DNA from: Cystobacter fuscus
GTDB taxonomy: Bacteria; Myxococcota; Myxococcia; Myxococcales; Myxococcaceae
Assembly (NCBI RefSeq): GCF_002305875.1
Contig: NZ_CP022098.1
Coordinates: 11,656,001-11,720,000, forward strand
Length of the DNA: 64,000 nucleotides
Direction: 5' to 3'
Shown piece after piece: positions 56,718-64,000 of the stretch. The notes under the pieces were generated by a model, which saw only the letters and a list, made by a program, of their open reading frames with translations, did no database searches and was not told where the DNA came from. A program made the position numbers and the translations under genes. Each line of letters begins with the position of its first letter. Position 1 is the stretch's first letter.

Positions 56718-58304
56718 ATGACCTCCGACACACTGCCCACGGCGGAGCCCCGTCTCCCTCCGCGCTCCCTGCTCCTGGCCACCTGCGCGCTGTTCCTCGG
56801 CGTGGTGCTGTGGCACGCATGGCTCAGTGACGACGCCTACATCCTGCTGCGCTCGGTGGACCACACGGTGCGTGGGTTCGGTCCGCGCTGGAACATCGCC
56901 GAGCGGGTACAAGCCTTCACCTGCCCGCTGTGGACGCTGCTCGTCACCGCCGTCTACGCCCTCACGCGCGAGGAGTTCTTCACCACCCTGGCCCTCTCCG
57001 TCGCGGTGACCCTGGGGGCGCTCGCCCTGTGCCTGCGCGCGGCGCCCTCGCGCACCCACGCCCTGCTCGCGGTGCTGGCGCTCACCGGCTCGCGGGCCTT
57101 CGTGGACTACGCCACCTCCGGTCTCGAGAACCCGCTGTCGCACCTGCTGCTGGGCGCCTTCCTGCTCGTGTTGGCGCGGCCGGAAGCCGGGGGCTCGTAC
57201 CGGATGGGGCTGCTGTCGCTGCTGGCGTCCCTGCTGATCACCAACCGGATGGACCTGGGGCTGGTGGTGGGGCCGGCGCTGCTCTGGGAGGCGTGGCACG
57301 CGCGGAGCTGGCGCACCGCGGGGCTGCTGGTGCTGGGCCAGGTGCCCTTCCTCGCGTGGGAGGTCTTCTCGCTCGTCTATTACGGCTTCCCCTTCCCCAA
57401 CACGGCCTACGCCAAGCTCAACACCGGAGTGCCCTCGGGGGAGATCGCGATCCAGGGACTGCACTACCTGGACATCTCCACCCGCTATGATCCGCTCACC
57501 TCGGTGGCGCTGCTGGCGGGCTGCGTGACGGCGGTGCGATCGCGCCGGCCGGTGCTGGTGGCGGGCGCGGTGGGGGTCGCCCTGTACCTGCTCTACGTGG
57601 TGCGCGTGGGCGGAGACTTCATGGCGGGCCGCTTCTTCACCGCGCCCCTCTACGCGTCGGTGATGCTGGGGCTGCTCGCTCGGCCCACGCTGTCCGCCCG
57701 TGGAGTGCGGCAGGCGCTCGTCGTGCTGGTGCTGGCGCAGGTGCCCGGTCCGCTCGGTGCCGCCGTGGCCGAGGCGGCGGGCGTGAAGCCCCTGCGCTGG
57801 TACAACACGCGGCAGAGCGAGCCCCAGGGCATCACCGACGAGCGCGCCGTCTACGCGGAAGGCGCCGGCCTCCGCCACTGGCGCCCGGGACGACCGTGGC
57901 CCGCCTACTACTTCTGCGACGAGGGACGCGCGGACCGCGCCAGCCACCCCGAGGGCGCGGTGCTCCCGGCCTACAGCATCGGCATGAAGGGCTTCTGCGC
58001 CGGGCCCGCCCTCCATTACGTGGACATCTACGCCCTGGCGGATCCACTGCTCGCGCGCACGGTGCGTCCGCGGCGCGACTGGCGCATCGGCCACTTCGAT
58101 CGCGACGTGCCCGACGGCTATCTGGAGACGCTGAGCACCGGGCACAACGTCATGAAGGATCCCGCGCTCGCCGAGTACCTGGACAAGCTACTCCTCGTGG
58201 TGCGCGGGCCGCTCTTCACCCGGGAGCGCTGGCGCGCCATCTGGGAGCTCAACCGCCAGCGCACCGCGCCCGCGCCGGAGCCCGCGCGCGAGCAAGGGCG
58301 CTGA
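56718..58304 (+). CDS. Polytopic membrane protein, GT-C/AftB-like glycosyltransferase
   Basis: 528 residues with about ten membrane helices and a soluble C-terminal domain (about 355-528). The first loop WLSDDAYILLRSVDHTVRGF then GPRWNIAERVQAFTCPLWTL carries the DDAY motif and the N-x-x-ERV-x-x-x-T-x-PLW pattern of GT-C arabinofuranosyl/mannosyl-type transferases. These use polyprenyl-phosphate sugars on the outer face of the inner membrane. Divergent from the preceding membrane protein across 111 bp. The sugar is unknown. Confidence 0.75.
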   Translation: MTSDTLPTAEPRLPPRSLLLATCALFLGVVLWHAWLSDDAYILLRSVDHTVRGFGPRWNIAERVQAFTCPLWTLLVTAVYALTREEFFTTLALSVAVTLGALALCLRAAPSRTHALLAVLALTGSRAFVDYATSGLENPLSHLLLGAFLLVLARPEAGGSYRMGLLSLLASLLITNRMDLGLVVGPALLWEAWHARSWRTAGLLVLGQVPFLAWEVFSLVYYGFPFPNTAYAKLNTGVPSGEIAIQGLHYLDISTRYDPLTSVALLAGCVTAVRSRRPVLVAGAVGVALYLLYVVRVGGDFMAGRFFTAPLYASVMLGLLARPTLSARGVRQALVVLVLAQVPGPLGAAVAEAAGVKPLRWYNTRQSEPQGITDERAVYAEGAGLRHWRPGRPWPAYYFCDEGRADRASHPEGAVLPAYSIGMKGFCAGPALHYVDIYALADPLLARTVRPRRDWRIGHFDRDVPDGYLETLSTGHNVMKDPALAEYLDKLLLVVRGPLFTRERWRAIWELNRQRTAPAPEPAREQGR

Positions 58305-58407
58305 GCCTCCGTTGCGTATCCATCCCTACCTCCTCGCCATGCGCCGCGGCCGGTGGTGGGGCGGCTAGGGTGGAAGCGCACCCAAGCAGGAACGAGGAGG
58401 CATTCCG

Positions 58408-59190
58408 ATGAAGGGACTCACGGGCAAGGTGGCACTGGTGACGGGGGGAAGCTCGGGGATCGGGCTGGCGACGGCGAGGGAGCTGGGACGGGCCGGGGCC
58501 AAGGTGGCGCTGGTGAGCAGGGGCAAGGAGCGGGGCGAGGCGGCGGAGCGGGCCCTGCGGGAGGAAGGGCTGGAGGCGTTCTACGTGCCAGCGGACATGG
58601 GGCGGAGCGAGGACATCCGGCGGATGGTGGGCACGGTGGTGGAGAAGTGGGGGCGGCTGGATGTGGCGGTGAACAACGCGGCGCTGGGGGACATGATGCT
58701 GGTGCCGCTGACGGAGCTGCCGGAGGAGGAGTTCGATCGAATCGTCGGGGTGGACCTCAAGGGCGTGTGGCTGTGCATGAAGTACGAGATCCCCGAGATG
58801 TTGCGAGCGGGAGGCGGGGCGATCGTCAACGTGTCGTCCATCAACGGGCTGACAGGATCACCGATGGGATCGGCGTACACGGCGGCGAAGCACGGGATGC
58901 ATGGGCTGAGCAAGACGGCGGCCATGGAGTTCGCGCGGCAGGGCATCCGGGTGAACGTGGTGTGCCCTGGAGCGCACCGCACCCCCATGCTGGAGGGAGT
59001 GATGGAGAAGCTGTCTCCGGGAGACCCGAGGAAGGCGGAGGAGCAGTACTACCTGGCGAGGATTCCCATGGGGCGATTGGGAGCGCCCGAGGAGTGCGGC
59101 AGGGCCATCACCTGGCTGCTGTCGGAGGAGGCCTCGTACGTGAATGGCTGTGTGATGACGGTGGACGGCGGGCTCATGGCGGGAGTGTGA
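58408..59190 (+). CDS. SDR family oxidoreductase
   Basis: A 260-residue classical SDR of the FabG/glucose dehydrogenase style. TGGSSGIG is near the N-terminus (about 13-20), then NNAALGD, NVSSINGLTG, the catalytic YTAAKHG, the PGAHRTPM segment after strand 6, and the C-terminal YVNGCVMTVDGGLMAG. AGGAGG precedes the start. It is a single gene downstream of the membrane glycosyltransferase, with 103 bp between. The substrate is unknown. Confidence 0.9.
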   Translation: MKGLTGKVALVTGGSSGIGLATARELGRAGAKVALVSRGKERGEAAERALREEGLEAFYVPADMGRSEDIRRMVGTVVEKWGRLDVAVNNAALGDMMLVPLTELPEEEFDRIVGVDLKGVWLCMKYEIPEMLRAGGGAIVNVSSINGLTGSPMGSAYTAAKHGMHGLSKTAAMEFARQGIRVNVVCPGAHRTPMLEGVMEKLSPGDPRKAEEQYYLARIPMGRLGAPEECGRAITWLLSEEASYVNGCVMTVDGGLMAGV

Positions 59191-59257
59191 ACCTCCACCC
59201 TCTTCAGCGGGGGGGTGCGCTGGCTCCCTTCCCGGCCCGGACATTAAGCTGCCCGCC

Positions 59258-60211
59258 ATGAGCCCTCCGCTGTCCGCCATCTCACCGGAAGCCTCCGCCC
59301 CGGTGCTCACCGAGGCACGACTGGCTCCCTTTCCCCGATGGGCGGGCGCCGCGGTGTGGTTGCCCCTGGCCGTGAGCTACAACCTGGGCCTGGACGCCGA
59401 AGGCCTCGCCCGGCTGTTCCGTGGCACCAGCGCTCCCGTCTCGGTGCTCGGCGTGCTCGTCTTCCTGTGCGCCCTCTTCTCGCTGAGCCGTTGGGGCCTC
59501 CGGCTCATGCTCTCCAAGAAGCATCCGTATGAGCCCTGGCTCTGGGAGCAGACCTGGCGGCGCGAGCTGCACGACCAGAAGCTGGGCCAGTTCCTGGTCG
59601 CATGGCCCATCAGCCTCTTCCTCCTGGCGTTCCTCTCCGTCCTGCATTGGCTGATCTACCGAGAAGCCTTCAGCCAGGGACATGTGTTGCCCGGAGCCTT
59701 GCTGGCCCTCGTCCTGCTCCTCTTCGACGCCACCATCTTCATGAATGTGTTCCGGCCCACGGTGCTCGGCACCCTCGCCCTGCTGCGCTTGGGCCGGATG
59801 CGCCTGCACCTGCCAGGAGTCCCCCTGGAGCTCGGCACCCACTGCCAGGTGCACCTGGAGGCCCAGCCGAGCCTCGCCCACCTGTCGGACGTGAAGGTCG
59901 AGCTGCGACGCGTGCGGGAGTGGGCGGAGACGACGGGCTCCGGCGACGAGCGGAGCACCCAACTGGTGACCCACATCGAGCACTCGCATGCGTACACCGT
60001 GGACGCGGCGGCCCTGCGCGAGGGCAGGGATCTCGCCCTGACCCTCGAGCTGCCCGAGGGCGGGCCCGAGCACTCGACGGCGCTCCATGCCTCGCGCCGT
60101 TGCTACTGGGAGCTCAAGCTCTCCAGCGAGGTGCCCGGCGTGGACCTGGACATCACCTTCGTGCTCCCCGTCTATTTCACCGTGGGCGGGAACCCCGCGC
60201 GGGCGTGCTGA
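59258..60211 (+). CDS. Hypothetical membrane protein, 317 aa
   Basis: Membrane segments lie at about 28-45, 60-80, 112-133 and 142-165, followed by a soluble beta-rich C-terminal domain (about 180-317) with THCQVHLEAQPSLAHLSDVK, YWELKLSSEVPGVDLDITFV and LPVYF. This C-terminal part looks like an arrestin/SPO0M-like sandwich (W-x-L-x-x-x-x-x-x-P-G-x-D, then V-P-V), a pattern found in DUF3592-type membrane proteins. Function unknown. It converges with the GNAT gene, with 3 bp between the stops. Confidence 0.7.
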   Translation: MSPPLSAISPEASAPVLTEARLAPFPRWAGAAVWLPLAVSYNLGLDAEGLARLFRGTSAPVSVLGVLVFLCALFSLSRWGLRLMLSKKHPYEPWLWEQTWRRELHDQKLGQFLVAWPISLFLLAFLSVLHWLIYREAFSQGHVLPGALLALVLLLFDATIFMNVFRPTVLGTLALLRLGRMRLHLPGVPLELGTHCQVHLEAQPSLAHLSDVKVELRRVREWAETTGSGDERSTQLVTHIEHSHAYTVDAAALREGRDLALTLELPEGGPEHSTALHASRRCYWELKLSSEVPGVDLDITFVLPVYFTVGGNPARAC

Positions 60212-60214
60212 CCC

Positions 60215-60736
60215 TCAGTCCAGCGCCATCGTCATGCGCACCAGCCGGTTCATGCGCAGCCCCTGCTCCAGGGGACCCACCCATTTCTCCTCCCGGAAGC
60301 CCATGCGCGCCCAGAAGCGGCGGCCCGCTTCATTCTGCTCCACCGCCGCCAGCCTGAGCAGCCGGCCGCCTTCGGCCCGCCCCCAATCCGCATAGGCCCG
60401 GAGCACGGCCTCGCCACGTCCCTGGCCACGAACCTCGGGCGCGAGCAACAGCAACCCCAGGTACCATTCCCCAGGCGAAGGGTAGTCCCTCAGTCCCTCG
60501 AGAACTCCGACGCTCCGCCCGTGCGCATCGCGCAGGGCCAGCAGGTGTGGCTGCTCCGGCGTCAGGCCCGGAGGACGCTCGGAGGGCATCCGGCGGGCTT
60601 CGTCCCCGGTGGCGGGCCGACCATAGACGAGCTGGTGGTAGTCCTCGCACTGCTCGAGCAACGGTTGCAAGCACTCCACGTCGGCGTCGGCCACACGCTC
60701 GGCGATGAGGTCCGCGGCGCGGAAGAGGAGGGTCAT
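60215..60736 (-). CDS. GNAT family N-acetyltransferase
   Basis: A 173-residue single-domain acetyltransferase. The acetyl-CoA pyrophosphate loop VRGQGRGEAVL (about 100-110) follows the strand WYLGLLLLAPE, and the C-terminal motif NEAGRRFWARMGFREE is standard for GNATs. The substrate (amine, peptide or antibiotic) cannot be told. It lies 36 bp downstream of the LysR stop on the same strand. Confidence 0.85.
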   Translation of the reverse strand: MTLLFRAADLIAERVADADVECLQPLLEQCEDYHQLVYGRPATGDEARRMPSERPPGLTPEQPHLLALRDAHGRSVGVLEGLRDYPSPGEWYLGLLLLAPEVRGQGRGEAVLRAYADWGRAEGGRLLRLAAVEQNEAGRRFWARMGFREEKWVGPLEQGLRMNRLVRMTMALD

Positions 60737-60772
60737 GCGCCCTTCCTAGCACGCCTCACCTGGTGACCCTGG

Positions 60773-61678
60773 TCAGCGCACCTTCATGAAGGCCTGGAGG
60801 CGGGGGACCATGAAGTCGAGGAAGGCGCGTACCCGCCGAGGCACGCGCTGACCTCCGAGATGGAGCGCGTGGACTTCCTCCGCGTCGCCCGTGCCATCTC
60901 CGGCCAGCACCTCGACCAGCCGGCCGGCGGCGAGGTCCGCCGCCACATGGTAATCACCGAGCCGGGCGAGCCCGACCCCCGCGATGGCCATCCGCCGGAC
61001 CGTCTCGCCGTTGTTGGCGAGCAGGCTGCCCCCGACGATCCGGTCGACGATGCGCCCGCCCTGCCTGAGTGGCCAGACGGGCGCGGACCGGCGGAAGTTG
61101 AAGCCCAGGCAGTTGTGGCGATCGAGCTCCTCGATCGTGCGGGGCACCCCGTGCCGCTCGAGATAGGCGGGTGAGGCCACGATCTTGCGCCGTGCGGTGC
61201 CAATCCTGAGCGCGATCAGGCTGGAGGAATCCAGTGCGCCCACGCGAAAGGCCACGTCGGTGCGGTCGAGATAGAGGTCGACGATCTCATCGGAGAGCGA
61301 CAGGTCGACGCGGATATGGGGATGCGCCGCCCAGAAGGCGGGCAACAGCGGCTCCACCCCGCGCGCGCCAAAGGCGACCGAGGCGTTGACCCGCACCGTC
61401 CCGCTCGCATGTTGCGCCCCGTGGGAGAGGTCTCTCTCGATGTCGTCGAGTTCGGTGAGCAGCGACGTGCTGCGCTCGTAGTAGACCTGCCCCTCGTTGG
61501 TGAGGGAGAGACGGCGCGTGGAGCGCTCGATGAGCCGCACCCCCAGCCGTGTCTCGATGCGGCCAATGAGCTTGCTGACGGTGGAGGGGGTCATCATCAT
61601 CTGCCGCGCCGCCTCGGAGAAGCTTCCCGCCTCCACGACGCGCACGAACACCTGCATCTCACCCGCACGATTGTCCAT
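60773..61678 (-). CDS. LysR family transcriptional regulator
   Basis: 301 residues. The N-terminal helix-turn-helix (about 5-62) is MQVFVRVVEAGSFSEAARQM, then TPSTVSKLIGRIETRLGVRL and RSTRRLSLTNEG. The effector domain follows (about 88-295). It belongs to the CrgA/YafC-like group. It is divergent from the Old Yellow Enzyme/epimerase operon across 127 bp that contain a clean inverted repeat. Those genes are therefore its likely targets, perhaps induced by an electrophile. Confidence 0.9.
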   Translation of the reverse strand: MDNRAGEMQVFVRVVEAGSFSEAARQMMMTPSTVSKLIGRIETRLGVRLIERSTRRLSLTNEGQVYYERSTSLLTELDDIERDLSHGAQHASGTVRVNASVAFGARGVEPLLPAFWAAHPHIRVDLSLSDEIVDLYLDRTDVAFRVGALDSSSLIALRIGTARRKIVASPAYLERHGVPRTIEELDRHNCLGFNFRRSAPVWPLRQGGRIVDRIVGGSLLANNGETVRRMAIAGVGLARLGDYHVAADLAAGRLVEVLAGDGTGDAEEVHALHLGGQRVPRRVRAFLDFMVPRLQAFMKVR

Positions 61679-61689
61679 TCCACATTCCC

Positions 61690-61712
61690 ATCTGTGAACC
61701 GCCTTCACAGAT
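61690..61712. promoter_or_regulatory. LysR operator: ATCTGTGAA-N5-TTCACAGAT
   Basis: Perfect 9-bp inverted arms with a 5-bp spacer, 12 bp before the LysR start and 94 bp before the OYE start. The inner T-N11-A geometry is the standard LysR-box shape. The position allows autorepression and activation of the divergent operon. Confidence 0.65.
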
Positions 61713-61805
61713 CATGTGGTGCCGTGCCGGATTATCAAGCGCGGCGTGCACCTGCATCTTGTGCGGCACAAGGGCGGGCCACCGCCGCAACGCTGGACTT
61801 TCGTC

Positions 61806-62918
61806 ATGAGCAAACTCTTCGAACCGGTCGCGCTCGGCGGCCGTACGCTCTCCAACCGCATCGCGATGGCGCCGATGACCCGCGCCCGCAGTCCGGACGG
61901 GATTCCCAACGAGTCGAACGCGCTCTATTACCGCCAGCGCGCGAGCGCCGGATTGATCGTCACGGAAGGCACGCCGATCTCCCCCGCGGCCGAGGGCTTC
62001 CTCTACATCCCCGGCCTCTACAAGCCGGAGCAGGTGGCCGGCTGGCGCAAGGTGACGACCGCCGTGCATGAGGCGGGTGGCACCCTCTTCACCCAGCTCT
62101 GGCATGTCGGCCGGGTGAGCCATGTGTCCATCCAGCCCGGTGGCGTCTCGCCCGTGAGCTCCACCACGCGGACCGCGCACAACTCCCAGGCCTGGGGCCT
62201 GCGCGCGGACGGTACGCCCGGCCCCGTCGATGTCTCTCCGCCCCGCGCCCTGACCACCCAGCAGGTGCGCGAGACGAGCCAGGACTTCGTGAAGGCCGCC
62301 GGGAACGCGATCGCCGCCGGCTTCGATGGCGTCGAGCTGCACGGCGCCAATGGCTATCTCTTCGAGCAGTTCCTCAACCCGTGGGTCAACGACCGCGGCG
62401 ATGAGTACGGCGCGCAGCGGCTGGAGAACCGCGTCCGCTTCCTCCTGGAGACGGTCGATGCCGTGGTGGCGCGCATCGGTGCGTCCCGCACGGCGATCCG
62501 CCTGTCGCCCTATGGCGGCCTGTTCGACATGCCGGCTTATGCGGAGGTCGAGGAGACCTACCTGCACATCGCGCGCGAGCTGTCGGCGCGTGGCATCGCC
62601 TACGTGCACCTGATGGACCAGAAATCGCGAGGCAGCGCGGCGATTCCGGCGGGGTTCCTCCAGAAGTTCCGCGAGGCCTACTCCGGCACGCTCATCCTGG
62701 CGGGAGGCATGACCCGCGAGCGCGCGGAGGAGATGATCCACGCGGGGCTGATCGACATCGCCGCCTTTGGCGAGCCCTTCATCTCCAATCCCGATCTGGT
62801 CGAGCGCCTGCGCCAGGGCTGGCCGCTCAGGCCCGCGGACCGCTCGCTCCACTACGGGGGCGACGCGCACGGCTACACGGACTACCTCACCTACGCGGAA
62901 GAAAGGAGCGCGGCATGA
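61806..62918 (+). CDS. Alkene reductase, Old Yellow Enzyme family (NemA-like)
   Basis: A 370-residue FMN-dependent ene-reductase that reduces activated C=C bonds or nitro esters with NAD(P)H. N-terminal SNRIAMAPMTRARS binds FMN, followed by FTQLWHVGRVSH. The substrate-binding HGANGYLFEQFLNP places His/Asn plus the proton-donating Tyr, and RLENRVRFLLE and LILAGGMTRERAEEM complete the barrel. Length matches NemA/OYE. It overlaps the next gene by ATGA, forming a two-gene operon under the divergent LysR. Confidence 0.95.
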   Translation: MSKLFEPVALGGRTLSNRIAMAPMTRARSPDGIPNESNALYYRQRASAGLIVTEGTPISPAAEGFLYIPGLYKPEQVAGWRKVTTAVHEAGGTLFTQLWHVGRVSHVSIQPGGVSPVSSTTRTAHNSQAWGLRADGTPGPVDVSPPRALTTQQVRETSQDFVKAAGNAIAAGFDGVELHGANGYLFEQFLNPWVNDRGDEYGAQRLENRVRFLLETVDAVVARIGASRTAIRLSPYGGLFDMPAYAEVEETYLHIARELSARGIAYVHLMDQKSRGSAAIPAGFLQKFREAYSGTLILAGGMTRERAEEMIHAGLIDIAAFGEPFISNPDLVERLRQGWPLRPADRSLHYGGDAHGYTDYLTYAEERSAA

Positions 62919-63808
62919 AGATCTTCGTGACGGGAGCAAGCGGCTATATCGGCGGTTCCGTTGCCGCCTTGCTGGTGAAGAAGGGCCATCAGGTGCGCGG
63001 CCTCGTGCGCAACCCGGACAAGGCCGAGGGCGTGCGCGCCCAGGGCATCGAGCCGGTGATGGGCTCACTGGACGACGCGGCGCTGCTGGAGGCGGAGGCG
63101 CGGGCGGCCGACGCGGTGATCAACGCCGCCGACAGCGATCATCTGGGCGCGGTGCAGGCACTGCTCGCCGGGCTCGCGGGCTCGGGCAAGCGCTTCCTCC
63201 ACACGAGTGGCTCCAGCATCGTCGGTGACGAGGCGATGGGTGAGCCCTCCGAGCGCACCTTCACCGAGGAGACGCCCGTGAAGCCCGAGCCGGACAAGGA
63301 GCACCGCGTCGCCCTCAACAAGCGGATCCTCGAGGCCGCACCCGGCGTCCACACAGTCATCCTCTGCAACAGCCTCATCTACGGCCACACGCTGGGCCCG
63401 CCCGCCCAGAGCGTCCAGCTTCCCCCACTCGTGCGCGAGGCGAAGGAGACGCGGATCGCCCGCTACATCGGGCGTGGGCTGAACATCTGGTCCAACGTCC
63501 ACATCGCCGACATGGCGGAGCTGTACCTGCTCGCGCTGGAGAAGGCGCCCGCCGGCAGCTTCTACTACGTCGAGAATGGCGAGGCCTCGTTCGAAGACAT
63601 CGCCCGCGCGATCGCCCGCCGTCTCGGTCTTGGACCGGCGCAAGCCCTGCCGGCCAGCGAGGCGATAGCGAAGTGGGGCCGAGAGCTGGCGGTGTTCGCG
63701 CTCGGCTCCAACAGCCGCGTCCGCGCGGACAAGGCGAGGGCCGAGCTCGGCTGGAAGCCCACGCATGGCTCGGTCACCGAGTGGATCGAGCGGGAGCTGG
63801 CCGCCTGA
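62915..63808 (+). CDS. NAD(P)-dependent epimerase/dehydratase (extended/atypical SDR)
   Basis: A 297-residue protein. The N-terminal cofactor motif is MKIFVTGASGYIGG (TGASGYIG, residues 6-13), then GLVRNPDKAEGV and HTSGSSIVGDEA. The SDR active-site Tyr-Lys pair is not in the normal place; NKRILEAAP follows KEHRVALNK. The C-terminal half has LGWKPTHGSVTEWIERE, as in epimerases. It may act as a reductase on the same carbonyl substrates as the OYE; this is inferred from the overlap of the genes. Confidence 0.87.
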   Translation: MKIFVTGASGYIGGSVAALLVKKGHQVRGLVRNPDKAEGVRAQGIEPVMGSLDDAALLEAEARAADAVINAADSDHLGAVQALLAGLAGSGKRFLHTSGSSIVGDEAMGEPSERTFTEETPVKPEPDKEHRVALNKRILEAAPGVHTVILCNSLIYGHTLGPPAQSVQLPPLVREAKETRIARYIGRGLNIWSNVHIADMAELYLLALEKAPAGSFYYVENGEASFEDIARAIARRLGLGPAQALPASEAIAKWGRELAVFALGSNSRVRADKARAELGWKPTHGSVTEWIERELAA

Positions 63809-63814
63809 GCAGAC

Positions 63815-63833
63815 CCCTGGACATGGTCCAGGG
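63815..63833 (+). terminator. Hairpin after the epimerase gene
   Basis: An 8-bp perfect stem (CCCTGGAC / GTCCAGGG) with a 3-nt ATG loop starts 7 bp past the stop of the OYE/epimerase operon. No T-run follows, so it is a probable but not canonical terminator. Confidence 0.4.
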
Positions 63834-63927
63834 CTTAGCCGTCGTCCGCCCTGCGGCTTGTTCAGCCAGAGAAGCCTCGCCCAACCCGGACATCACCGCT
63901 ATCGTCTCGTCCCATCTGGCGGGGTCG

Positions 63928-64000
63928 ATGAGCGAGCCGAAAGAACTACTCGATGACCTGGACATTGAACCGTGCATCGAGACGGTCACCGGCGGTATGC
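63928..64000 (+). CDS. Partial small CDS, possible Gly-Gly leader peptide
   Basis: ATG at 63928, with GCGGGG 3 bp upstream, reads MSEPKELLDDLDIEPCIETV then TGGM before the window ends. The acidic, leucine-rich start followed by a TVTGG double-glycine recalls leader peptides of ribosomally made peptides cut by C39-type peptidases, but only 24 codons are visible. The same frame is open from an ATG at 63823, which however lies in the loop of the preceding hairpin. The product is unknown. Confidence 0.35.
   Translation, partial: MSEPKELLDDLDIEPCIETVTGGM

Noticed and set aside
1-64000. tRNA, rRNA, riboswitch and replication-origin signals
   Set aside because: I looked for these in the intergenic gaps and saw nothing convincing; a covariance-model search (Infernal/tRNAscan) would settle it.

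Overview
This is about 64 kb of high-GC chromosomal DNA, tightly packed and coding on both strands. It looks myxobacterial, most likely Cystobacterineae (Archangium/Cystobacter type). The pointers are a Tox-REase-5/Imm52 toxin-immunity pair, a DUF2381 fragment, many large sensor kinases (including a Ser/Thr kinase-AAA-GAF-histidine kinase giant), a DUF3467 protein, and numerous secreted lipoproteins built from repeated beta modules. I saw no rRNA, tRNA or CRISPR array, and no intact insertion sequence. These assignments come from reading motifs; no database search was run.

Layout. 0-6.4 kb: a DUF3467/secreted-protein operon running off the left edge, an alpha/beta hydrolase, an SDR divergent from a LysR regulator, and a GAF-PAS-histidine kinase-receiver hybrid. 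6.5-11.7 kb: a self-contained oxidation module made of a CYP102 (BM3)-like P450-reductase fusion and a zinc alcohol dehydrogenase in one operon, closed by a strong terminator and divergent from a Crp/Fnr regulator across a perfect 16-bp palindrome. 11.7-16.2 kb: an AttEFGH-like lipoprotein/ABC export operon. 16.2-19.6 kb: a decayed accessory island with gene fragments, a frameshifted restriction-endonuclease-like gene and the toxin/immunity pair. 19.7-28.1 kb: a secreted-protein region with an S33 peptidase, an IS91-type transposase scrap, a GH5 glycosidase whose binding domain was recently duplicated, a ten-module PPC lipoprotein, a small lipoprotein and an FG-GAP scrap.

28.2-43.3 kb: a DUF1801 protein, an SDR/AraC divergent pair, the giant trifunctional kinase, a patatin phospholipase, an AbfB-GH76-crystallin lipoprotein and a four-PAS histidine kinase whose C-terminus is made of short DNA repeats. 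43.3-53.3 kb is mostly metabolism: an ETHE1-like persulfide dioxygenase, an FHA protein, glpK-PCD-outer membrane protein, a dapD-bestrophin-dapE operon and a group II PLP decarboxylase. 53.3-64 kb: a truncated DUF2381 gene with a lipoprotein, Coq4, two divergent membrane glycosyltransferase-like proteins, an SDR, a GNAT, and a LysR divergent from an Old Yellow Enzyme/epimerase operon. The window ends in the start of a small gene whose first 24 codons resemble a Gly-Gly leader peptide.

The most distinctive items are the P450/ADH/Crp module, the recent GH5 domain duplication, the repeat-derived kinase tail, the broken endonuclease beside the toxin/immunity pair, and the possible leader peptide at the right edge.
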